A DNA stretch of 64,000 nt, taken from Guadua angustifolia (lineage: Eukaryota; Streptophyta; Magnoliopsida; Poales; Poaceae). Below are positions 55,911-64,000 of the stretch, in pieces. Within the stretch, counting starts at the first letter, position 1. Every line of letters begins with the position of its first letter. The notes below the pieces were generated by a model. That model was not told the origin of the DNA, made no database searches, and saw nothing but the letters and a program-made list of their open reading frames with translations. The translations under genes were made by a program, and so were the position numbers. Location: assembly GCA_036346375.1 (NCBI GenBank), contig CM070512.1, positions 39,168,466 to 39,232,465 of the forward strand. The letters run 5' to 3'.

Positions 55911-57880
55911 ATGGCGTAAGTTCCCTGCTCCCCCACCGAAATCTTGGCTGCGCTCGTTCTTGAATCTTGATTGGCTAATGGCACATGAGGTCATAGTTTC
56001 CGAGTGTTCTCGTGGTAGCTCGTTGTTAACAGGGTGCATACACGTCTCTGCAATTGTTACGGAGTGCTCGTCTTTTGTCTCCTCCATTCGAGGATAGTCA
56101 AGTCTTAGGATGTGCTTCGAACTGCTATGGATGAAAAACTTATCTTTTGAGTTGCGACTGCTTTGTTCCCTTTCAATGAATGGATACTGGTGTTGTCGTG
56201 GGTGCAGTTGTATGAAATTTCGTCTTATTTGCAAGCTGGTGGCGGTTGTTTGGGGGAACAAAACATTACCTGTGGTGCGCGTGAATGTTATTTTTCGTTG
56301 GATTTGTAATATGACAATTGGGTGTTTTACTGCATTCACGATTCTTGAACAGATTCAAGTATGCGTGATTCACTGCTTATATGTTGTCCAGGCTTCAATT
56401 TGTTGGTCTAATTACTAAATGGCTGCTAACTGAACCTAATTATCGCAGCTAAGTGCCGCTGTTAACCAGGTTTGGTATTCTATAGGATTTCCTTGTTTAT
56501 TTTTATGCTTTTTAATAACTTCCATTTAGTGTGCCTATCTAACCAATGGCGATAGATAATTTTGGTTTTGCATTGGTTGATCCAGATCTTGTAATTTAGA
56601 GTAGACTAGTCATGTGCCCGTGCGTTGCAACGAAAACTCAATTTGTGACAAAAATTTATTTGTAAAAAGCACTTGCCTGAATAATACTGTTCAATCTGAA
56701 TGTACAATGGTTGAAACTCAATTTGCGATAAAAAGTTTATTTGCAAAGAGCACTAACAGTTGGCAAAGATGGGTAATTAAAAGGCAGTGGCAAAGGTAGG
56801 TAATTAAAGGGCAGTGCAAAGGTGGTTAATTAAAGAGCTGTGGCAAATGTGAGTAATTTTGATAAAGCGACGTGGGAAGAAACTCTTGCTTTATATACTA
56901 ATAGATAGACTAGAGATAATAACTACATACATGCCAAAGTTCTTTATTCTCAGTAACTAAAGTGTAGCTGCACCCAAATATAAACAACTAAGTAACAAAT
57001 TTCAATCGTTTGAATTGGGTGAAGCACAGATTTGTTAGTGTTGGTAGTTATGTTCTTTTAGACTGGATTCTTTAATAGTTCCTAACTTTGCAGGGAGGAG
57101 ACCCCAGTTGAGGCACCTACCCCGGTTCTTGGAGAGCCAATGGACTTGATGACTGCTCTGCAGCTCGTGATGAAGAAGTCAAGTGCTCATGATGGGCTTG
57201 TGAAGGGGCTCCGTGAGGCTGCCAAGGCCATTGAGAAGCATGCCGCCCAGCTTTGCGTGCTTGCTGAGGACTGTGACCAGCCCGATTATGTCAAGCTGGT
57301 TAAGGCACTCTGCGCTGAGCACAATGTTTACCTTGTTACTGTTCCTAGTGCTAAGACCCTTGGCGAGTGGGCAGGGGTGAGTTAGAGGATGCTTCAAAAT
57401 ATTCTACTTTGTTATTAGAGTTTTCATTGTTAGCATTCAGTTGATGGCTTGTACAATGCTTTACTATCGTTGATAGCGGAGAATGTACAATGCTTCACTA
57501 TTGTTGATAGCGGAGAATGTACAATGCTTCACTTTAGGCTTTTATTTTGGAGAGCATTCCATTCTCCACCTTGCTTTGTTGTGATTTTTTCCCTGGCAGC
57601 TGGCTGTATGTAAGTATGGGTATATATATTTAACAAGTTTTACTTTGTGGTTCTTTGCAGCTTTGCAAGATTGACTCCGAGGGCAAGGCAAGGAAGGTGG
57701 TTGGCTGTTCCTGTGTTGTCGTCAAGGTAACAAATTGATTTCCTACTGTACTACTGTAAGGAACTGTTTATATTCATGTAGGCAAAACATAACAATTGGC
57801 TGTTCTCTTTCGTTTACCAGGACTACGGTGAGGAGTCGGAGGGCCTTAACATAGTGCAGGAGTATGTCAAATCGCACTAG
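55911..57880 (+). CDS. RPS12: 40S ribosomal protein eS12, four coding exons
   Basis: Exons 55911-55915, 57094-57376, 57661-57726 and 57821-57880 give a 137-residue protein starting MAEETPVEAPTPVLGEPMDL and ending GLNIVQEYVKSH. All introns are GT-AG (GTAAGT donor after ATGGC; TTTGCAG acceptors). The text EKHAAQLCVLAEDC and AGLCKIDSEGKARKVVGCSC is characteristic of eS12, an L7Ae-fold protein of the small cytosolic ribosomal subunit, and the length matches plant orthologues. No stop or frameshift was found. The tiny first exon (ATGGC) and a 1.2-kb first intron are notable; that intron carries a short repeat insertion. The promoter has telo-box and site II elements. It should be a functional housekeeping gene. 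Confidence 0.95.
56610..56905. mobile_element. Short repeat insertion in eS12 intron 1
   Basis: About 296 bp beginning TCATGTGCCCGTGCGTTGCA and flanked by an 8-bp direct repeat TAGACTAG (56602-56609 and 56906-56913). The start motif is a frequent repeat in grass genomes. An internal TTTGTGACAAAAATTTATTTG-like piece is repeated at 56640 and 56718. Class unknown; the duplication length suits hAT or Mutator-type insertion. Confidence 0.5.
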
Positions 57881-58299
57881 ATATAGCATTTCAGTATCTG
57901 GAACTTGTGCTGGACATTTTGGACCTGAGTTTTAAATTATGCTTGGTTCTGGGGCTTGCTAGGAGATGAGAACAATTTTCAAGTGTGAGCCAAGGGGAGG
58001 GAGATATGAGAAAGTTGGACCTCTGAACTTTTGTTTGATGTGCTGTGTCAGCTGCTTTTAATGTAAATCAAGTGCTGAGATTCCCTTTGTTTCTGAATTG
58101 CCTCGTTCAATGTTTGCATTTGCTTTGATGCCTTATGTCATGGAAACTTCCGTGTGATATGGTTTTGCGTTGCACATTACTTATATGGATTGTCTTGTTT
58201 ATGAGAAGTGATCATGTGATCTCAGGAAGGAAGTAGGCTAGTTTTTGTTTCTACTGTTACTGCACAGTTCTTCGAGCCTTAGCTCTTGGGTGTTCAGAG
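57881..58299 (+). other. 3' flank of eS12
   Basis: Carries the presumptive 3' UTR (to about 58080) after the TAG at 57878. No gene was recognised. Confidence 0.5.
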
Positions 58300-59740
58300 C
58301 AAGGATTCAAATTTCGATAGGAGAAAAATACCAAGTATGGCCAAAATATGAAATTTCGGTGAAATTTCGGTATTTTGGATAAATTTTGATTGAAATCCAA
58401 AAACCAAAATTCAAATCTGGTCTGTTTGCTAGTGTAAAAACTGAATTTCGGTCGGTTTACCCGAAATTTCGGACGAAATTGTTGAAATTTTCGCAAAATT
58501 TTAAATTTTTTCTAGAGAATACTAACACATTGATGATATTGTCGTAAAAATTTCAGATGATTATGAAATCTGAGGAATTTCTAAAAATTTAAACATTGCT
58601 ATTGTCCTGATAAAACATTGACCGTCAAGTTTGAAGTGAATGAAAATTAAAACAAATGAGGTTATAAAATTTCAAAATTTTTTGTTGACAGTCCTGACAT
58701 ATCCATAATATTCTCATAAAATTTTCAGATGATGGTTAAGATTCATGAATTTTTAAAAATTCGAATAGTGCTATTATCCTGTTAAAAGTCTTATCGGCAA
58801 ACTTGAACGAAATGAAAAATTGTTTAAACCATGTTAGAGAATTTTAAAACTTTTGTGGATGATCCTGATATAGCATTAATGGTTATATAAAAGTTTTAGA
58901 TAATGATCATGCTTAAATAATTTTAAAAATTCTGACTTTAGAAATAGAACCGATGATCAAGATATAGATTTGCTTTAGAAATCAAAAAAAGTTTAAAATT
59001 TTTGAAACTTTTACAGAACGGTGATAAGGAAATGCTTAAGATCTCATAAAAATTTTGAATCATGATCGTACTCTAGTGAATTTATAAAATTCTTACAAAG
59101 CACAGTACCATTTATGTTATTTCCTCTTTTTTAATTTTTGAAATATAATATAACAAATGAAGTTCAATGCATACATAGATTTGATTGACCAAACAAAAAA
59201 AGTTCAAATTTTCTAAAAATTTTATAGAATAGTACTGAGGCAATTATTAATCTCTCATAAAACTTTTGGATCATGATCAAACACGAAAAAATTTATAAAA
59301 TTCGACAATGTTATCATTCCAATTATGTTCATTCAGATTTAATTTTTAAAGATAACAAATGAAGTTCAATTATTTTGAAAATTTTTATGTATGATCCTAC
59401 ACTAATAAATATTGTACCATAACTTTTCAGATCATTATCAAGTTTATAGAATTTTATAAAAATCTGATAGTGTTTCTTCCAAAATTTTAAAACATCTTAA
59501 AATTTTGATTTTTCAACAAATTTTCAAATAAGATGACTTTCTTAAGGGTCATTGGACCAAATCCGGCTCTAAGACTTTAAGAATCGGACAAAAAGCCCAA
59601 AATTTCGTTGAAAAAAACCGAAATCACTATAGCATTTTCAATTTTTTTTAAAAAAATTTAATCCGGCTAGTAATTTAAAATTCACGGTGGCCCGAAATCC
59701 CTTTTTTGGCGAAATTTCGCCCGTCAAAATTTTTAACCTT
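58300..59740. repeat. 1.4-kb AT-rich repeat, copy 1
   Basis: Dense in GAAATTTCGG and TTTTAAAATTC. It shares a long collinear pattern with 60365-61772 (for example TTGACCAAACAAAAAA, TAAAAATTTTGAATCATGATC, CGATGATCAA and a GTGGCCCGAAATCC ending). It has no coding capacity and is of unknown class. Direct orientation to copy 2. Confidence 0.7.
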
Positions 59741-59871
59741 GCTTCAGAGTATCAGACGGCCCAGGATGTCAGCCTGAGTCTACACAAGAACATAGCACGA
59801 TTAGCGTCAGAGCTGCAGCAGATTAGTTTCATACGCATTGGCGTAAAAGTAAAAACCACGACAAATCATTG

Positions 59872-60219
59872 AGGGCCTGCTTTGGCAACAAGGTTTTTCA
59901 TAGTTTCTAGACAAAACCATGGTTTTAGAGAAAAACTCTGTTTTAGAAACCATGAGGTGTTTGGTAGCTCTTCAAAAAACTCTGTTTTAAAAACCATAGT
60001 TTTCACAAAACCATGGTTTTTTCTTTGTTTTGGAAACTTTGATCTTGGGCAAATTTTTCTGAGCTTTAGCACCAAAACAACTCCCAAAACTTTGTAGCCA
60101 AACAGTTGAGAGTTCCAAGAAAAACCATGGTTTTAATGGGGTTTGGTAAAACCATGCTTTTTATGCCAAGACAATTCCCAAACCATGGTTTTATAGAACC
60201 TTGTTGCCAAACAGGGCCT
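59872..60219. mobile_element. MITE with GGCCTGTTTGGCAACAAGG ends
   Basis: About 348 bp with inverted ends GGGCCTGCTTTGGCAACAAGG / CCTTGTTGCCAAACAGGGCC and several internal copies of the palindrome AAAACCATGGTTTT. It sits between the two copies of the 1.4-kb repeat. Confidence 0.7.
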
Positions 60220-60364
60220 GAAGCTTGTGCTGGTGCAGGCTGTTGACAGCAATGGCGGTTGCAGTTCTTGGTTGTGTTGGCTCTACCACGTTTTGTGCTT
60301 TTTCACACCATTGATGGATTCAGTGAGAGCTTGTGTATTTTGCACGGTTCATCTTGCTCCTCAC

Positions 60365-61772
60365 CAAAATCTGAAATTTCGACGAAATCTAAACGAAATT
60401 CAAAAAGCAAAATTTAAATTCGCAATTTTTCGGACCAAAATTTCGGACGAGATATCCAAAATTTTGGTAAATTTCAACTGAACAAAAATTAGTTTAAACG
60501 ATGTCAAAAAAATTTGAAATTTTTTGTGGAGGTTCTTGACACATCATTGATGTTTCCATTAAAATTTCAATTGATTATCAAGTCTGATGAATTTTTAAAA
60601 ATTAGAACATTGATACTATCCTGATAAAACGCTGATCGGCAAGTTTGAACCAAATGAAAAGTGGTTCAAACCACGTTAGAATTTTTTGAATTGTTTTATG
60701 CATGGTTAGGATACATCATTAATATTCTCATAAAATTTCGGATAATGATCAAGCTTCATGAAGTTTTAAAAATTTGAACAGTACTACTGTCCTGTTAATA
60801 GCCTTACCGGTAAACTTGAACAAAATGAAAAGTGGTCCAAACCACGTTAGAAAATTTTAAAATTTTTTTTGTATAGTCCTAATGTAACATTCATGTTTCT
60901 AGAAAATTTTTAGATAATTATCATGCTTAAAGAAAATTTAAAAATTCTAATAGTGCTACATCCTATTAAAAACCTGATGATCAATACATAGATTTGCTTT
61001 AGCAATAAAAAAAGTTTAGAATTTTTCAAAATTTTACATAAGGGTGATAAGGAAATGCTTAAGATCTCATAAAAATTTGAATCATGATAACACTCCAATG
61101 AATTTATAAAATTCTTAGAAGGCGCTGTACTATTTATGTTCTTTCTCTTTATTATTTTTGAAATATAACAAATGAAGTTCAACGCTTACATAGATTTGAT
61201 TGACCAAACAAAAAATTTAAATTTTTTTGAAAATTTTATGGATTGATACTGAGGAAATTATTAAACTCTCATAAAAATTTTGGTTCTTGATCGCACTCGA
61301 GAAAATTTATAAAATTATGACAACATTATCGTCCTAATTATGTTCATTCTGTTTTTGATTTTTAAAGATAACAAATGAAGTTAAATTATTTTTAAAAACT
61401 TTTGTATGATCGTACACTATCAAAGATAGTACCATAAAGTTTTTAGATCATTATAAAACTTGTACAATTTTATAAAAATCTAAAAATGTTTCTGCCATAA
61501 TTTTAAAATATCTGAAAAATTCGGTTTTCCAACATATTTTCATAGAATATGACTTTCTTAACTGTTATTGATCAAATTCAGTCAAATCCGGTAATAACAC
61601 ATCAAAAACTGGTTGAATTTTCCAATATTTTTGGCCAGTTTGGGCGAAATTTCGCCGTAAAATGAAATTACTTTAGTAATTGTAATTTTTTTATCCGATC
61701 GATAATTTAAATTTCGTGGTGGCCCGAAATCCGATATTTCGGCGAAATTACGTCGGATTTCGATGAAATTTC
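60365..61772. repeat. 1.4-kb AT-rich repeat, copy 2
   Basis: Collinear with copy 1 (58300-59740), with visible divergence (estimated 75-85% by eye) and small indels. Ends in GTGGTGGCCCGAAATCC and GAAATTTCG, as does copy 1. Confidence 0.7.
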
Positions 61773-61774
61773 GA

Positions 61775-62022
61775 GGCTGTTTGGTTTGTTTCCAATTGTT
61801 GCCAATGTTTGCCTTACCAAATTTTGGTAGTGTTGACCAAATTTGGCAATCATTTGGTTTGTAACCAAATTTTGGCTAGATTCTCTTCTCCATTAGCACC
61901 CATATTTTATTTTCTTGTTAATTGTTGGTCAAATATTGGCAACCAATTTGATGATCAAATTTTTGATATACTAATTTTTGGTAAGCTTTGATTTGACAAA
62001 TTTGATCTCAAACCAAACAGCC
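61775..62022. mobile_element. MITE with GGCTGTTTGGTTTG ends
   Basis: About 248 bp with inverted ends GGCTGTTTGGTTTG and CAAACCAAACAGCC (the inner base differs). Rich in internal TTTGGTCAA-type motifs. It abuts the second AT-rich repeat. No target duplication was settled. Confidence 0.6.
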
Positions 62023-62202
62023 AATACCTTGGTCCCGTGAACTTCAGTTACAAGTTACAAGTACATCCCGATATGCTATGCATAATGATCCCATTTTCCG
62101 AGTCAAATGAACAGGCAACTTAAAAGCAAGACATAATCGTTCCTTTACCAACAACCGTCAGATAGAATCTTTTTTTTTTAATCTTTAACGAGAATCCTTT
62201 GC

Positions 62203-62924
62203 ATGAATGAAAGAAAACAAAACACCCGCAAGCCGCGCAAATATCCCCTTCATTTCGCTCCCTCCCAATGGCCACCGCCACCTTCGTTACCCCCGAGTCC
62301 CCAACCCCACTCCTCGCCCCCGCCTCGCCGTCGCCGCCTGCCCGTATTCAGTGGCGCCACCGACGGCTCGCGTTGGAGGAGGAGTCCCCCGAGGCCAACG
62401 CCAACGAGGAGGCTCCCCGCGGACCGGCGCCACGCGGTGCGCGTCACGTGGGAGAAGCTCGTCCGGTGGTACCGATCCTGGCGCCGCTGCAACCGCAGCG
62501 ACGTCCTCGAGACCACGCGCAACGTGACTCTGTAATGACTGGGTGGTGTCCCACTTGTCAGAGAGAGCAAGAAGAGGTTATAAGCAACCACCAGGACTAA
62601 GCAAGAAAGAGGAGATTGAACTGAAAACAGTTTTGCCCTTGTCTGCTTCTTCTTCCTCCTCACGCGCGTCGTCTCACGTCTCGGCGCATCCGCCGGTGGC
62701 CACGGGATCTTCTTCATCGCCTGGTTTCTTCCCCTTTTCCTGAGTGCTGCCATATCTCACGCATCGACTGGGGATCGGATGCTCATGGGGTATGACAGAC
62801 TCTGCCTGCTGTTTGAACCAAAGCGATGGGCTGGGTCGGCTCGCTCGCTCGCTTCCTTGCGGGATCTAATTGCGACGAATTGCAGGTGGTGGTTCTTGGA
62901 GGGGGCTCGTTCGGGACGGCAATG
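62203..62924 (+). pseudogene. NAD-dependent glycerol-3-phosphate dehydrogenase, 5' exons, cut by a retrotransposon
   Basis: Exon 1 ends RVTWEKLVRWYRSWRRCNRSDVLETTRN at 62523 before GTGACT. Exon 2 starts after TTGCAG at 62886 and reads VVVLGGGSFGTAM, the Rossmann-loop N-terminus of plant NAD-dependent glycerol-3-phosphate dehydrogenase, which interconverts dihydroxyacetone phosphate and glycerol 3-phosphate. Joining is in phase 0. The frame is open from ATG 62203; another start candidate (62268, MATATFVTPES) is in a different frame, so either the start differs or there is a frameshift. Right after GTAM a chromovirus LTR begins. The rest of the gene, if present, lies beyond the window. The copy cannot make the enzyme unless the element is excised by splicing. 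Confidence 0.7.
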
Positions 62925-63269
62925 TGTCACGCCCCTTCGCCTCGTGGAGATCTCCAGAGACGTGAGACACCAGCAGATTGAAAAATTCAGAAGAAACAGC
63001 GAAGAACAGAGCAAAACCAGGAACAGAATAGAAAAGGGGAAAGTATTCCGTGTTAAGCAAGCTATTTCTCAATCGTCCAATACTTCCGCTTACATTCCTT
63101 TATATACTCTCCCTTCCTCCCGATTTACTCTGTTTACAATTTTACCGCTAAAGTTCTCTGCTCACGATTACCGCCCGATAACCAAGTTACAGCTACAGGA
63201 CCGTTGTTGTTTTACTGCTTCGCTCGACTCGCCGTTGGATGCCCCTTCGCTCGTCAGAAGAAGTAATCA
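62925..63269 (-). repeat. 3' LTR of the right-edge chromovirus
   Basis: On the plus strand it starts TGTCACGCCCC (62925, or two bases earlier as TGTGTCACG) and ends near TAATCA (63269); on the minus strand it ends CGTGACA. A minus-strand TATA (GTATATAAAGG, about 63099-63109) fits an LTR promoter. The inner boundary is less sure than the outer one. The partner LTR and target duplication lie outside the window. Confidence 0.6.
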
Positions 63270-63285
63270 GCGCCGTCCCTGCTGC

Positions 63286-64000
63286 TTAATGAAGTCGCCG
63301 AAACGATGCCGATGACACCGACTCCCCTTGTTCACCGTCTTGCTTGTCCTGCGGCGTGACATCACCACGCCGACCAGACGTTGCTTGACCCCAAGCAATC
63401 GCCGCTGGAAAACGATTCTGCAGGACATTCAAATCCTCCCAAGTAGCCGTTTCGACGGGTATACCAGTCCATTTGATCAGAACTTGCACTCTGGCGGAAT
63501 TCCCTTTCTTCACGAGTCTTCTATCCAAGATTTCTTCCGGTTCAATTGCACAGCTGTCTAACTCCACTAGCTTTGGCAATTCCTGAAACACTGGAGTATA
63601 ATTGGAGTTGTATGCTTTCAGCTGGGATACGTGAAAAACCGGGTGAATCTGGCTGGACGCAGGGAGATTAAGTTTATAGGCCACCGGTCCAATTCTTGCG
63701 ACCACCTCAAATGGACCATAGTATTTATATGCCAATTTGGGATATGGACGATTCACCAAAGATGATTGTACATACGGATGCAGCTTCAATAACACCTTTT
63801 CACCCACTTGAAATTGTCTTTCTTGCCTGTTCTTGTCAGCATAATACTTCATGCGATTTTGAGCAATGGCTAGTTGCTGCTTTGCGAACTCTGTAAATTT
63901 CTGGTGTTCCTCCAGTACGAGCTTCACTTCGTCACTGCCTTCAGCCAACAAGGGTGGAAGAGCACCATAATTTGGTTCGCATCCATATAAGAGTTTAAAT
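63286..64000 (-). CDS. pol: Chromovirus integrase C-terminus with chromodomain, partial
   Basis: A minus-strand frame open from the window edge to a TAA at 63286. It reads LLYGCEPNYGALPPLLAEG, then NRMKYYADKNRQERQFQVGEKVLLKLHPY (the GPY/F-type integrase tail; YKYYGPFEVVARIGPVAYKL, about residues 72-92 from 63951), IHPVFHVSQLK, and a chromodomain with ILDRRLVKKGNSARVQVLIKWTG and TATWED. No stop or frameshift interrupts the 238 visible codons. The chromodomain marks a Ty3 chromovirus. The protein would join the cDNA to chromatin at insertion. Unlike the older elements here it looks little decayed. The rest of pol lies to the right. Confidence 0.87.
   Translation of the reverse strand, partial: FKLLYGCEPNYGALPPLLAEGSDEVKLVLEEHQKFTEFAKQQLAIAQNRMKYYADKNRQERQFQVGEKVLLKLHPYVQSSLVNRPYPKLAYKYYGPFEVVARIGPVAYKLNLPASSQIHPVFHVSQLKAYNSNYTPVFQELPKLVELDSCAIEPEEILDRRLVKKGNSARVQVLIKWTGIPVETATWEDLNVLQNRFPAAIAWGQATSGRRGDVTPQDKQDGEQGESVSSASFRRLH

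Noticed and set aside
62250..62753. 167-codon minus-strand frame
   Set aside because: It overlaps the dehydrogenase exon 1 and its intron and is GC-rich shadow; the plus strand carries the recognisable protein and splice sites.

Overview
This is nuclear DNA of a grass (Poaceae), most likely rice-like (Oryzeae). It carries spliced eukaryotic genes (a cytosolic 40S ribosomal protein eS12 gene and a CC-NBS-LRR gene) and many grass transposon families: RIRE2/Grande-type and Tekay/Del-type Ty3 elements, Ty1/copia, a tRNA-derived SINE, an L1-type LINE and several MITEs. Well over half of the window is transposon. All identifications were made by reading the sequence; no database search was possible.

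Layout. 1-4045: transposon debris and part of a roughly 0.9 kb tandem unit (copy A). 4046-15937: a complete RIRE2-like Ty3 element with 468-bp LTRs and CTATT target duplications. Its gag-pol is degenerate. Behind pol it has two antisense genes, each with its own TATA box; a separate LTR of a related subfamily lies inside one of them. 15938-16193: copy A continues with a SINE. 16194-28008: a copia element holding the 3' part of a Tekay-like element, whose LTR in turn holds an inverted solo LTR of the same family (three levels of nesting). 28009-30600: the end of copy A, a MITE, the uninterrupted copy B with the same SINE, and relic 5' ends of the resistance gene.

30645-50490: a CC-NBS-LRR (CNL) immune receptor gene split by a phase-2 intron of 17,104 bp. 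The exon junction rejoins the NB domain between P-loop and kinase-2. The intron contains a 2.8-kb foldback element, a 9.8-kb minus-strand RIRE2-like element with ACTCT target duplications but two different LTR subfamilies and a GC-rich minisatellite, a small inverted repeat, and a 5'-truncated LINE. The receptor's first coding residues are frame-disrupted, so it may be an N-terminally shortened gene or a young pseudogene.

54338-57880: a head-to-head pair made of an unprocessed eS26 pseudogene (minus) and an intact four-exon eS12 gene (plus), separated by a promoter with motifs typical of plant ribosomal protein genes. 58300-62022: two direct copies of a 1.4-kb AT-rich repeat and two MITEs. 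62203-62924: the first exons of an NAD-dependent glycerol-3-phosphate dehydrogenase gene, cut inside its nucleotide-binding loop by a minus-strand chromovirus that runs off the right edge.

Only eS12, and possibly the CNL receptor, look like working host genes. The rest is a layered transposon record in which tandem copy B serves as an insertion-free reference for copy A.
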